Of a DNA stretch of 64,000 bases, positions 17,441 through 26,266 are shown piece by piece. This DNA comes from Streptomyces sp. NRRL S-455 (GTDB lineage Bacteria; Actinomycetota; Actinomycetes; Streptomycetales; Streptomycetaceae): positions 62,001 to 126,000 of the forward strand of contig NZ_JOCT01000019.1 of the NCBI RefSeq assembly GCF_000717875.1. The letters run 5' to 3'. Position 1 is the first letter of the stretch. Every line of letters begins with the position of its first letter. Both the position numbers and the translations under genes were made by a program. The notes under the pieces are model-generated. The model worked only from the letters and a program-made list of their open reading frames with translations. It did not search any database and was not told the DNA's origin.

Positions 17441-18658
17441 ATGACTCAGCCCCCCGCTCCCGCCGCCTCCCTCGTGCAGCCCGGCCCTCCGGCGGCCGGC
17501 GCCGCGCACACCGGCCGCCCCCGCATCACCGAGCTGCGGCTGTCCGCCTTCGGCACCCACCGCCGCGCCGTACTGCCGCTGGGGCCGCTCACCCTGCTCG
17601 CCGGCCCCAGCGGCTGCGGCAAGTCCAGCGCGCTGCGGGCGTACGAGGCGCTCGCCCGGCTCGGCGGCGGCGCCGGGCTCGGCGAGGTGTTCCCGGACCC
17701 CGCCGCCTGCGTGCCGGAACGGGCCCGGCCCGACGCGCAGTTCCGGCGCGGCTTCCGGATCGGGTGCACGGCAGACGGCCCGGCCGGTCCCGTCCGGCTC
17801 GACGTCGCCGTGCAGGCGGAGCCCGAACTGCGCGTCGTGGGCGAGCGGTTGACCGCCGGCGCACTGGTCCTGCTGGAGACCGCCCTGCGCGACCCCGGGA
17901 AACGCGCCGTACAGGCCGCCTGGCACACGGCCGGGCCGACACCGGTGACCCGTGGCCCGCTGCCGGACGACCGGCTCGGCACCGCCCTGCTGCCGCTGCG
18001 CGTGGCCGGCAAGACACCCGGGCAGCGCAGGGTGCTGGCCGCCGCCGAGCAGATGGTGGTCGCCCTGCGCTCCGTCTTCGCCTGCGACCCCGATCCCGCC
18101 CCTATGCGCGGCCCCGTACCGGCCGGTCCCGGCCGGCTGCACGGCCACTGCGGCAACCTCGCCGACGTCCTGCGGCGCACCCGCGCCGAATGCGGCCGGC
18201 GGCACACGCAGTTCGTCGCGGCGGTACGCGCCGGCTGCGCCGGACCGGTCGCGGACGTGCTCGCCGGCCCGGTCGCCGACCTGCCCGCCGGACCGATGCC
18301 CGAAGAGGCCGGAGCGTCCCTCCGCGCGAGTCTGGACCGGGGCGACGGCACCACCACCGACCTGCGGCGGCTCGGCGACGGCGAACTGCGCTATCTCGCC
18401 CTCGCGCTGGTCCTGTTCACCGGCCCCGGCGTACTGGAGGTCGACCCGGCCGGCGAGGTTCCCGCCGCCCTCCAGACGCTCACGATCCTCGCCGACGGCT
18501 TCGACCGGTGCCTCGACGTACGGCAGCGGCACGAACTGCTGCGGCTGGCGGCCCGGATGTGCGAGCGGGGGCACATCCGCCTCGTCGGCGCGGTCAGCGA
18601 CGCCTCGTGGGCCGACGGGGCGGAGGGAGTCACGGTGGTACACCTGAACCGTGACTGA
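17441..18658 (+). CDS. AAA/SMC-like ATP-binding protein
   Basis: A 405-residue P-loop protein resembling the AAA_21/SMC-N group of overcoming-lysogenisation-defect-like ATPases. Strand ITELRLSAFGTHRRAVLPLG leads into Walker A LAGPSGCGKSSALRAYEAL. Near the C-terminus LRRLGDGELRYLALALVLF resembles the ABC-type signature. The next conserved segment, GPGVLEVDPAG, replaces the usual hydrophobic-DEP Walker B with VLEVDPA; HIRLVGAVSDASW would be the H-loop region. The middle is a helical insertion rich in Ala and Arg. Function unknown. It overlaps the MazG-like gene by eight bases, so the two are co-translated. The start is ATG 17441; an upstream GTG at 17408 adds eleven poorly conserved residues. 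Confidence 0.7.
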   Translation: MTQPPAPAASLVQPGPPAAGAAHTGRPRITELRLSAFGTHRRAVLPLGPLTLLAGPSGCGKSSALRAYEALARLGGGAGLGEVFPDPAACVPERARPDAQFRRGFRIGCTADGPAGPVRLDVAVQAEPELRVVGERLTAGALVLLETALRDPGKRAVQAAWHTAGPTPVTRGPLPDDRLGTALLPLRVAGKTPGQRRVLAAAEQMVVALRSVFACDPDPAPMRGPVPAGPGRLHGHCGNLADVLRRTRAECGRRHTQFVAAVRAGCAGPVADVLAGPVADLPAGPMPEEAGASLRASLDRGDGTTTDLRRLGDGELRYLALALVLFTGPGVLEVDPAGEVPAALQTLTILADGFDRCLDVRQRHELLRLAARMCERGHIRLVGAVSDASWADGAEGVTVVHLNRD

Positions 18659-18977
18659 CGAACCCCTGGATGTGGCGAGACTGCAACGCCGGCTGGCCGA
18701 GTTCGCGTCCGCGCGGAACTGGCAGCCGTACCACACCCCCAAGAACCTGGTCGCCGCGCTCAGCGTCGAGGCGTCCGAACTGGTCGAGATCTTCCAGTGG
18801 TTGACGCCCGAGGAGTCGGCCCGGGTCATGACCGAACCGGACACCGCGCACCGCGTCACCGACGAGATCGCCGACGTGCTGGCGTACCTGCTCCAGCTGT
18901 GCGAGGTGCTCGGCGTCGACCCGCTGGCCGCGTTGGACGCGAAGATCGACCGGAACGAGCGGAGGTTCCCGATCTAG
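18651..18977 (+). CDS. MazG-like nucleotide pyrophosphohydrolase
   Basis: A 108-residue all-helical protein of the MazG/RS21-C6 (dCTPase-like) family. It has the EExxE/ExxD-type metal site: LSVEASELVEIFQW in the second helix and RVTDEIADVLAYLLQLCEVL in the third. The front part RLAEFASARNWQPYHTPKNLVAAL is characteristic of the XTP3TPA-like subgroup. Such enzymes cleave (d)NTPs to monophosphate and pyrophosphate and clear modified nucleotides. GTG 18651 overlaps the ATPase stop, suggesting a joint function in nucleotide or DNA surveillance. Confidence 0.85.
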   Translation: MTDEPLDVARLQRRLAEFASARNWQPYHTPKNLVAALSVEASELVEIFQWLTPEESARVMTEPDTAHRVTDEIADVLAYLLQLCEVLGVDPLAALDAKIDRNERRFPI

Positions 18978-19156
18978 GAGCCACACAGTCCACTTGTACA
19001 GTGAGTAATCAAAACGCGGCCCGAATCCGAATCGTTGTCCGTTAATTTCCGTCTTCCTCTGGCTTTCCGTCTCAAGTCCCCTCACTCTGGGTAGTGAACA
19101 GGGGAGTTCGGGCGGACGGGCGCGCGGAGCGCGTCGGGACAGGACGGGGGCAGTGC

Positions 19157-19627
19157 ATGGACGCGGTGCGGCTCATCGTGACGAGCAGGCGGTCCCTGGC
19201 CGCGGGCAGTGACGTGCCGGAGATCCTGGCCGAAGTGTGGCAGGCGCAGGCACTGGCGCAGGCCATAGGGAGTCGGCTGGCGGTCGCCGGTCCACCCGAA
19301 CTGCGCGGTGAGGCACTGGGGTTGACCGAGCTGGCGGGCCGTGGCTGCGGCGTCCTCGACCCGCCCGAACTGGCCCCCGGTGAGCTGCGGGCGGGCCAGC
19401 TCACCGAGTTGGGCGACGCCCGCCACACCCTGATGTACCTCGGCGGCCTCCTCGGCGAGGTCGGCATAGCCCTGGTCGGCCTCGCCTGTGCCGCGGACGA
19501 CGAGGGCACGTACTGGCAGTGCATGGAGGCCATCGACGCGGCGGACGAGTCCCGCGACCGCGTCCTGGAGATGCTCCGCAGACTCGCGGACCGGGAGCAG
19601 GTGCTGCCGGAGAGGGAAGCGGGGTAG
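19157..19627 (+). CDS. Conserved actinobacterial protein, DUF6099-like
   Basis: 156 residues, alpha-helical, no signal peptide. It begins MDAVRLIVTSRRSLAAGSDV, with a middle rich in Gly, Leu and Glu and a last helix DAADESRDRVLEMLRRLADR. The start is ATG 19157 rather than the upstream codon at 19094, whose extra residues are Arg/Gly rich. It resembles a family kept across streptomycetes without known function (DUF6099 from memory). Preceded by a 180-base intergenic region with relatively AT-rich sequence that may hold its promoter. Confidence 0.6.
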   Translation: MDAVRLIVTSRRSLAAGSDVPEILAEVWQAQALAQAIGSRLAVAGPPELRGEALGLTELAGRGCGVLDPPELAPGELRAGQLTELGDARHTLMYLGGLLGEVGIALVGLACAADDEGTYWQCMEAIDAADESRDRVLEMLRRLADREQVLPEREAG

Positions 19628-19739
19628 GAGGAAGTCCGTCAGCGTCCGCCCGGCTCGCCCGTGACGGCTTGAGGGGCGGGCTGCCGGGTTCCCGGCACGG
19701 GTGGAGAAAACCGGCGGCCGCACCCGCTCCGGCTCGGGT

Positions 19740-19913
19740 TCAGACGACCGGTCCCTCCTCGGCCGGCCCCCGCCCGGCGTGGCCCGCCGCCTGAAGATCC
19801 GCGTCCAGCGCCGACAGGTCCGCGTTCAACGCCGCCATCAGCTCCTCCATCTGCTGCAACAGCCCTTTCGGCTGTCCGGTCCCGTCCTGCTGCGGCACGG
19901 TCTCTTCGGACAT
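19740..19913 (-). CDS. Small hypothetical protein (57 aa)
   Basis: A 57-residue frame from ATG 19913 to TGA 19740 on the minus strand, preceded by an excellent ribosome site (GAGGAGG, five bases before the ATG). The product starts MSEETVPQQDGTGQPKG, then has an amphipathic helix (LLQQMEELMAALNADL), then a Gly/Ala/Glu tail ending VV. The heptad-like leucines suggest a short coiled coil or a partner-binding peptide. It is divergent from the F420-type oxidoreductase. No family recognised; strong site and codon bias support a real gene. Confidence 0.6.
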   Translation of the reverse strand: MSEETVPQQDGTGQPKGLLQQMEELMAALNADLSALDADLQAAGHAGRGPAEEGPVV

Positions 19914-20150
19914 GACGGCCTCCTCGGCCCCTGGCCCCCGGGGAGGCCGACGCGGGTGACGCCCCGGCGGTCACCGGCCGGTGCGGAAGCCGGGGTCCAG
20001 CTCCGCCCGAGCCAACGATCATCACCGGGGCCGGTCACTGGCCCGGTCACGGGGCACACGCGGTATGGATGTAATTTCACCCGACCGGGGACCGTGCGGC
20101 ACGGAGGGACCGGCCTCCTCGGCGCGCGGCCCGGAGTGCAGGATGGAAAC

Positions 20151-21074
20151 ATGGATCTCCGCATCTTCACCGAGCCCCAGCAGGGGGCGACCTACGACAC
20201 TCTCCTCACCGTGGCCAAGGCCACGGAAGATCTCGGATTCGACGCGTTTTTCCGTTCCGACCATTACCTCCGCATGGGTTCCGTCGACGGCCTGCCGGGC
20301 CCCACCGACGCCTGGATCACGCTGGCCGGACTCGCCCGCGAGACCAAGCGCATCCGGCTCGGCACCCTGATGACCGCCGGTACCTTCCGGCTGCCCGGCG
20401 TGCTCGCCATCCAGGTCGCCCAGGTCGACCAGATGTCCGGCGGCCGGGTCGAGCTCGGCCTCGGTGCCGGCTGGTTCGAGGAGGAGCACAAGGCCTACGG
20501 CATCCCGTTCCCCAAGGAGAAGTTCGCCCGCCTCGAGGAGCAGCTGGAGATCGTCACCGGCCTGTGGGGGACGGACCTGGGCAAGACCTACGACTTCCAC
20601 GGCACCTACTACGACCTCACCGACTCTCCCGCGCTGCCCAAGCCCGCGCAGGCGAAGATCCCCGTGCTCGTCGGCGGCCACGGCGCCACCCGTACTCCGC
20701 GGCTGGCCGCGAAGTACGCCGACGAGTTCAACATCCCCTTCGCCTCGATCGAGGACACCGAGCGCCAGTTCGGCCGGGTGCGCGCCGCCGCCGAGGAGGC
20801 CGGCCGCAGCGGTGACGACCTGATCTACTCCAACGCGCTGGTCGTCTGCGTCGGCCGGGACGACGCGGAGGTCGCCCGCCGGGCCGCCGCGATCGGCCGC
20901 GAGGCCGACGAGCTGAAGCTCAACGGCCTGGCCGGCTCCCCGGCCGAGGTCGTCGACAAGATCGGCCGGTACGCCGAGACCGGCGCGAGCCGGATCTACC
21001 TCCAGATCCTCGACCTGGACGACCTCGACCACCTGGAGCTGATCTCCTCGCAGGTGCAGTCGCAGCTGTCCTAG
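20151..21074 (+). CDS. LLM class F420-dependent oxidoreductase
   Basis: 307 residues of the luciferase-like TIM barrel. MDLRIFTEPQQGATYDTLLT is the first strand region, then AFFRSDHYLRMG (strand with the acidic/His pair), RIRLGTLMTAGTFRLPGVLA (strand 3) and GGRVELGLGAGWFEEEHKAYG, which is diagnostic of F420-binding LLM members. The C-terminus has VLVGGHGATRTPRLAAKYAD, the phosphate-binding region. Such enzymes transfer hydride between F420H2 and an organic substrate; the substrate is unknown. The start is ATG 20151 after AGGATGG. Single gene, convergent with the methyltransferase at 21096-21908. Confidence 0.87.
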   Translation: MDLRIFTEPQQGATYDTLLTVAKATEDLGFDAFFRSDHYLRMGSVDGLPGPTDAWITLAGLARETKRIRLGTLMTAGTFRLPGVLAIQVAQVDQMSGGRVELGLGAGWFEEEHKAYGIPFPKEKFARLEEQLEIVTGLWGTDLGKTYDFHGTYYDLTDSPALPKPAQAKIPVLVGGHGATRTPRLAAKYADEFNIPFASIEDTERQFGRVRAAAEEAGRSGDDLIYSNALVVCVGRDDAEVARRAAAIGREADELKLNGLAGSPAEVVDKIGRYAETGASRIYLQILDLDDLDHLELISSQVQSQLS

Positions 21075-21095
21075 GGCGGTACGGCAGGGCGGTCG

Positions 21096-21908
21096 TCACG
21101 GCTTGCGGGCGACCGCCACGTAGAGGGGTATCTCCTCACCCCCGCGTCGGTCCTGGCCGGGCGCACCCGGTTCGGGGTGCCACCGAGCGGCCAGGACCAG
21201 TCCGGGGTCCACCGGTTCGAGCCCCGTGAAGAACTCCGCGAACTCCGCGCGGGTGCGCACCTGGGCCGCCGTTCCGCCCTTGCGGTACACCTCGACGACC
21301 CGCTCCCAGGTCTCCGGATCGAAGTCGCCCGTGGCGTGGGACAGCGTCAGGTAGCTGCCGGGCGCGAGCGGTTCGAGGAGTTCGCGCACGATCCGGCGGG
21401 GCTCGTCCTCGTCCGCCACCAGGTGCAGCAGAGCCACCAGGGACAGTGCGACCGGCCGGCTGAAGTCAAGGGTCTCCCGCGCCGCCGCGACGATCTTCCC
21501 CGGTTCCCGTACGTCGCCCGCGACGTAGGCCGTCCTCCCCTCGGCCGTGCTGTGCAGCAGCGCCTCGGCGTGCCGCAGGACGATCGGGTCGTTGTCCGCG
21601 TAGACCACCCGGGCGTGCGGGACGACGTCCTGCACGATCTGGTGCAGGTTCGGCTCGGTGGGAATGCCGGTTCCGATATCGAGGAACTGTTCGACGCCCC
21701 GCGCGGCCAGCAGCCGGGAGGCGCGATGCATGAACGAGCGGTTGGTCCGCGCCATGTCCCGGACGGCGGGGAAGAGGGAGATCACTTGGTCTGCCGCTTC
21801 CGCGTCGACCGGATAGTTGTCCTTCCCGCCGAGGAAGTAGTCGTACATGCGCGCCGAGTGGGGCTTGCCGGTGTCGAGGTGGTCAGTGCTCCGCCTGGCG
21901 TCTGTCAC
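21096..21908 (-). CDS. SAM-dependent methyltransferase, DUF574 family
   Basis: About 270 residues of the streptomycete-expanded S-adenosyl methyltransferase family PF04672. Features: HSARMYDYFLGGKDNYPVD near the N-terminus, RTNRSFMHRA, motif I FLDIGTGIPTEPNLHQ, VVYADNDPIVL, and LSLVALLHLVADED. Streptomycetes carry many paralogues of unknown function. GTG 21908 is chosen because GGGAG precedes it by about six bases; ATG 21923 would add five residues. Convergent with the F420-type oxidoreductase and divergent from hen1. Confidence 0.85.
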   Translation of the reverse strand: MTDARRSTDHLDTGKPHSARMYDYFLGGKDNYPVDAEAADQVISLFPAVRDMARTNRSFMHRASRLLAARGVEQFLDIGTGIPTEPNLHQIVQDVVPHARVVYADNDPIVLRHAEALLHSTAEGRTAYVAGDVREPGKIVAAARETLDFSRPVALSLVALLHLVADEDEPRRIVRELLEPLAPGSYLTLSHATGDFDPETWERVVEVYRKGGTAAQVRTRAEFAEFFTGLEPVDPGLVLAARWHPEPGAPGQDRRGGEEIPLYVAVARKP

Positions 21909-22069
21909 TTGAGGCTCCCGCATCTGTGCGTACAGGGGCGCCCGTCCCCGAATCCCGCTCGAACGCCCGGTCGACCGGGAGGCTAGCGAAAATTCTCGGG
22001 TGCTGCCGGTGCCGACTCGGTACGGTGGGCGTATCCGCAGTTCAGACCACTGATCGAGGTCGACCCACC

Positions 22070-23533
22070 GTGTTCCTGACCATCACCACCTCCGGCACTC
22101 CGGAGCGTCCAGCCACCGATCTCGGCTTCCTGCTGCACAAGCACCCCGAGAAGGCACAGGCGTTCTCCACCTCCTACGGCACGGCCCACGTCCTCTACCC
22201 CGAGGCGGACGCCGAGCGCTGCACGGCGGCGCTGCTGCTGGAGGTGGACGCGGTGGCGCTGGTCCGGCGCGGCAAGGGCAAGGGCCGGGGCGGCGCCCCG
22301 CACGCGGCACTCGCGCAGTACGTCAACGACCGCCCGTACGCGGCCTCCTCCCTCCTCGCCGTGGCGCTGAGCAGCGTCTTCTCCAGCGCGATGCGCGGCG
22401 TCTGCAACGCCCGGCCCGAACTGCCCGCCGCACCGCGGCCGTTGCGCATCGAGGTGCCCGCGCTGCCCGCACGTGGCGGCCCCGGCCTCGTACGACGGCT
22501 CTTCGAGCCGCTCGGCTGGACGGTCACCGCCGAACCCGTGCCGCTGGACACCGAGTTCCCCGAGTGGGGAGACTCCCGGTACGTCCGGCTCGAACTGGAG
22601 TCCACAGGCCGCACCCTCGCCGAGGCCCTGCGGCACCTCTACGTCCTCCTCCCGGTCCTGGACGACGCCAAGCACTACTGGGTGTCCTCCGAGGAGGTCG
22701 ACAAGCTGCTGCGCGCCGGTGAGGGCTGGCTGGCCGGTCACCCGGAGCAGAAACTGATCACCAGCCGCTACCTCTCGCGCCGCTGGTCGCTGACCCGGCA
22801 GGCCACCGAGCGGCTGGAGCTGGTGCGGCTCGCGGAGACGGACGACAGCGAGATCGAGGAGATCGACAACGCGGTCGAGGCGGAGACCGAGGCCGAGGAG
22901 CGGCCGACCCCACTGGCCGTACAGCGCCGGGAGGCGATCACCGCCGCACTCAAGGCGTCCGGGGCCGCCCGGGTGCTCGATCTCGGCTGCGGCCAGGGCC
23001 AGTTGGTGCAGGCCCTGCTCAAGGATCCGGCGTTCAGCGAGATCGTGGGGCTGGACGTCTCGATGCGTGCGCTCACCATCGCCTCCCGGCGGCTGAAGCT
23101 GGACCGCATGGGGGAGCGGCAGGCCTCGCGCGTCAAGCTCCTCCAGGGCTCGCTCGCGTACACCGACCGCCGGATCAAGGGGTACGACGCCGCCGTGCTC
23201 AGCGAGGTCATCGAGCACCTCGACCTGCCCAGGCTGCCCGCCCTGGAGTACGCCGTGTTCGGCTCTGCCCGGCCGCGCACGGTCCTCGTGACGACCCCGA
23301 ACGTCGAGTACAACGTGCGCTGGGAGAGCCTCCCGGCCGGTCACGTCCGGCACGGCGACCACCGCTTCGAGTGGACCCGCGCGGAGTTCCGGTCCTGGGC
23401 CGACGCGGTCGCCGAACGGCACGGCTACGGCGTGGAGTTCGTACCCGTCGGCCCCGACGACCCGGAGGTGGGGCCACCCACCCAGATGGCCGTGTTCACC
23501 CTGACCACCCCGAAGGAGGCGAAGGCGGCATGA
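22070..23533 (+). CDS. hen1: Hen1: 3'-terminal RNA ribose 2'-O-methyltransferase
   Basis: 487 residues in two halves. The N-terminal half, beginning VFLTITTSGTPERPATDLGF with RKHP-like LLHKHPEKAQAF, is the Hen1-specific domain. The C-terminal half is a methyltransferase with motif I RVLDLGCGQGQLVQALL and the metal-binding EVIEH near residue 380, then TTPNVEYN. Hen1 adds a 2'-O-methyl group to the RNA 3' end at a break before it is sealed, protecting the repaired RNA from recutting. It overlaps pnkp by four bases, the arrangement known for bacterial Pnkp-Hen1 repair. The start is GTG 22070 with GAGG upstream. Confidence 0.93.
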   Translation: MFLTITTSGTPERPATDLGFLLHKHPEKAQAFSTSYGTAHVLYPEADAERCTAALLLEVDAVALVRRGKGKGRGGAPHAALAQYVNDRPYAASSLLAVALSSVFSSAMRGVCNARPELPAAPRPLRIEVPALPARGGPGLVRRLFEPLGWTVTAEPVPLDTEFPEWGDSRYVRLELESTGRTLAEALRHLYVLLPVLDDAKHYWVSSEEVDKLLRAGEGWLAGHPEQKLITSRYLSRRWSLTRQATERLELVRLAETDDSEIEEIDNAVEAETEAEERPTPLAVQRREAITAALKASGAARVLDLGCGQGQLVQALLKDPAFSEIVGLDVSMRALTIASRRLKLDRMGERQASRVKLLQGSLAYTDRRIKGYDAAVLSEVIEHLDLPRLPALEYAVFGSARPRTVLVTTPNVEYNVRWESLPAGHVRHGDHRFEWTRAEFRSWADAVAERHGYGVEFVPVGPDDPEVGPPTQMAVFTLTTPKEAKAA

Positions 23534-26124
23534 CCGTGGTACCGAACGTGAACGACGCACGGAACGGGCGCGTGCTGCCCGTCACCGACCTCTCCCTGGT
23601 GGTGCTCGTCGGCGCCTCCGGCTCCGGCAAGTCCACCTTCGCCCGCCGGCACTTCAAGCCGACCGAGATCATCTCGTCCGACTTCTGCCGCGGCCTCGTC
23701 TCGGACGACGAGAACGACCAGAGCGCCACCAAGGACGCCTTCGACGTCCTGCACTACATCGCCGGCAAGCGCCTCGCCGCGGGCCGTCGCACCGTCGTGG
23801 ACGCGACCAGCGTGCAGCCCGACGCACGGCGGCAGTTGGTCGACCTGGCCAAGCGCTACGACGTACTCCCCATAGCCATCGTGCTCGACGTGCCCGAGGC
23901 GGTGTGCGCCGAGCGCAACGCGGCCCGCAGCGACCGCGCGGACATGCCCCGCCGGGTCATCCAGCGCCACACCCGCGAACTCCGCCGTTCCCTCAGGCAC
24001 CTGGAGCGCGAGGGCTTCCGCAAGGTGCACGTCCTGCGGGGCGTCGAGGACGTCGAGAACGCCACGGTCGTCACCGAGAAGCGCTTCAACGACCTGACCC
24101 ACCTCACCGGCCCCTTCGACATCATCGGCGACATCCACGGCTGCTCCGCCGAACTGGAGTCGCTGCTCGGCAAGCTGGGCTACACCGACGGGGTCCACCC
24201 GGAGGGCCGCACGGCCGTCTTCGTCGGCGACCTGGTCGACCGCGGCCCCGACAGCCCGGGCGTGCTGCGCCGCGTCATGACGATGGTGAAGTCGGGCAAC
24301 GCGCTGTGCGTGCCCGGCAACCACGAGAACAAGTACGGCCGCTACCTCAAGGGCCGCAAGGTCCAGCACACCCACGGCCTCGCCGAGACCGTCGAGCAGA
24401 TGGCGGGCCAGAGCGAGGAGTTCGTCTCCGAGGTACGGGAGTTCATCGACGGCCTCGTCAGCCACTACGTCCTCGACGGCGGCCGGCTGGTCGTCTGTCA
24501 CGCCGGTCTGCCCGAGAGGTACCACGGCCGCACCTCCGGCCGGGTCCGCAGCCACGCCCTGTACGGCGACACCACCGGGGAGACCGACGAGTTCGGCCTG
24601 CCGGTGCGCTACCCGTGGGCGGAGGAGTACCGCGGCCGGGCGGCGGTGGTCTACGGGCACACCCCGGTCCCGGAGGCCACCTGGCTGAACAACACCATCT
24701 GCCTCGACACCGGCGCGGTGTTCGGCGGCAAGCTCACCGCGCTGCGCTGGCCGGAGCGTGAGCTGGTCGACGTCCCGGCGGAGCGGGTCTGGTACGAGCC
24801 GGCCAAGCCGCTGCGCGCCGAAGCGCCCGGCGGACACGACGGCCGCCCGCTCGACCTGGCGGACGTGCACGGCCGCCGGGTCGTGGAGACCCGGCACCAG
24901 GGCCGGATCTCGATCCGCGAGGAGAACGCGGCGGCGGCCCTGGAGGTCATGAGCCGCTTCGCGGTGGACCCCCGGCTGCTGCCGTACCTCCCGCCGACGA
25001 TGGCCCCGACGGCCACGAGTCACATCGACGGCTACCTGGAGCACCCTGCCGAGGCCTTCGCGCAGTACGAGGCGGACGGTGTCGCCCGGGTCGTGTGCGA
25101 GGAGAAGCACATGGGCTCGCGTGCGGTGGTCCTGGTGTGCCGGGACGCGGAGACGGCCCGCAAGCGCTTCGGGGATGGGGGCACCTCCCGCTCGAGCGCA
25201 GCCGAGAGTGGGGGAGGCCCCACCGGGTCCCTCTACACCCGCACCGGACGCCCGTTCCTCGACGACGACGCCCTCAGCGAGCAGATACTCGACCGGGTGC
25301 GCACGGCGATCGGCGAGGCCGGTCTGTGGGACGACCTCGAGACGGACTGGCTGCTGCTGGACGCGGAGTTGATGCCGTGGTCGCTGAAGGCGTCCGGGCT
25401 GCTGCGGTCGCAGTACGCCGCCGTCGGTGCCGCGTCCGGCGCGGTGTTCCCGGGCGCGCTGGCCGCGCTGCGGGGCGCGGCGGCGCGGGGCGTCGACGTG
25501 ACCGGCCTGCTGTCCCGCACCAGCGAACGGTCCGCCGACGCCGCCGCGTTCACGGACGCCTACCGCCGCTACTGCTGGACCACCGACGGCCTGGACGGCG
25601 TCCGCCTGGCCCCCTTCCAGATCCTCGCCGTCCAGGGCCGCAGCCTGGCCGCCCTGCCGCACGACGAGCAGCTCACCCTGCTCGACCGGCTCGTCGAACA
25701 CGACGGCAGCGGCCTGCTCCAGACCACCCGGCGGCTCTACGTGGACACCGCCGACCCGGAGTCCGTCCAGGCCGGTGTCGACTGGTGGCTGGAGATGACC
25801 GGCCGCGGCGGCGAGGGCATGGTGGTGAAGCCGGTCGGGGCGCTGGTCCGCGACAGCCAGGGCCGTCTGGTGCAGCCCGGCATCAAGTGCCGCGGCCGCG
25901 AGTACCTGCGGATCATCTACGGCCCGGAGTACACGCGCCCGGAGAACCTGGCCCGTCTGCGTTCGCGGTTCCTGAACCACAAGCGGTCGCTGGCGATCCG
26001 CGAGTACGCCCTGGGCCTGGAGGCCCTGGACCGGCTGGCCGAGGGCGAGCCGCTGTGGCGGGTGCACGAGGCGGTGTTCGGGGTGCTGGCGCTGGAGTCG
26101 GAGCCGGTGGACCCGCGGCTGTAG
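23530..26124 (+). CDS. pnkp: Pnkp: polynucleotide kinase-phosphatase-ligase for RNA repair
   Basis: 864 residues with three catalytic modules. The kinase (about 20-190) has P-loop GASGSGKSTFARRHF. The phosphatase (about 195-420) is a binuclear metallophosphoesterase: DIIGDIHGC, FVGDLVDRGPDS, VPGNHENKYG. The ligase-type nucleotidyltransferase (about 480-864) has motif I EEKHMGSR with the adenylated lysine near K526, and GGEGMVVKP. It heals broken RNA ends (5'-phosphorylation, 2',3'-phosphate removal) and with Hen1 seals them. An in-frame, low-complexity insert rich in Gly and Ser about 25 residues after motif I corresponds to a palindromic repeat at DNA level (25174-25226). The insert lies between conserved strands, so activity may survive. 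Confidence 0.93.
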   Translation: MTVVPNVNDARNGRVLPVTDLSLVVLVGASGSGKSTFARRHFKPTEIISSDFCRGLVSDDENDQSATKDAFDVLHYIAGKRLAAGRRTVVDATSVQPDARRQLVDLAKRYDVLPIAIVLDVPEAVCAERNAARSDRADMPRRVIQRHTRELRRSLRHLEREGFRKVHVLRGVEDVENATVVTEKRFNDLTHLTGPFDIIGDIHGCSAELESLLGKLGYTDGVHPEGRTAVFVGDLVDRGPDSPGVLRRVMTMVKSGNALCVPGNHENKYGRYLKGRKVQHTHGLAETVEQMAGQSEEFVSEVREFIDGLVSHYVLDGGRLVVCHAGLPERYHGRTSGRVRSHALYGDTTGETDEFGLPVRYPWAEEYRGRAAVVYGHTPVPEATWLNNTICLDTGAVFGGKLTALRWPERELVDVPAERVWYEPAKPLRAEAPGGHDGRPLDLADVHGRRVVETRHQGRISIREENAAAALEVMSRFAVDPRLLPYLPPTMAPTATSHIDGYLEHPAEAFAQYEADGVARVVCEEKHMGSRAVVLVCRDAETARKRFGDGGTSRSSAAESGGGPTGSLYTRTGRPFLDDDALSEQILDRVRTAIGEAGLWDDLETDWLLLDAELMPWSLKASGLLRSQYAAVGAASGAVFPGALAALRGAAARGVDVTGLLSRTSERSADAAAFTDAYRRYCWTTDGLDGVRLAPFQILAVQGRSLAALPHDEQLTLLDRLVEHDGSGLLQTTRRLYVDTADPESVQAGVDWWLEMTGRGGEGMVVKPVGALVRDSQGRLVQPGIKCRGREYLRIIYGPEYTRPENLARLRSRFLNHKRSLAIREYALGLEALDRLAEGEPLWRVHEAVFGVLALESEPVDPRL
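25174..25226. repeat. Palindromic repeat inserted in the pnkp coding sequence
   Basis: The block contains GGGGGCACCTCCC, a central CTCGAGCG stretch and GAGAGTGGGGGAGGC, forming an imperfect inverted repeat. It resembles a short palindrome common between streptomycete genes (recalled, not searched). Here it keeps the frame and encodes a Gly/Ser-rich stretch in the ligase domain. Confidence 0.6.
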
Positions 26125-26266
26125 CGATTCGGCCGAGTGTTCCAACCTGGTGTCACTCGGCCGGACTTCACTCCTCCTGACCTCACTTGTCCCTGGTTAA
26201 CCGTCAGGTGCCGTGCTAACTTCGCAGGTCGGTCAGGCAGGCATACCGGCTCATGGGGGAAAGTCG

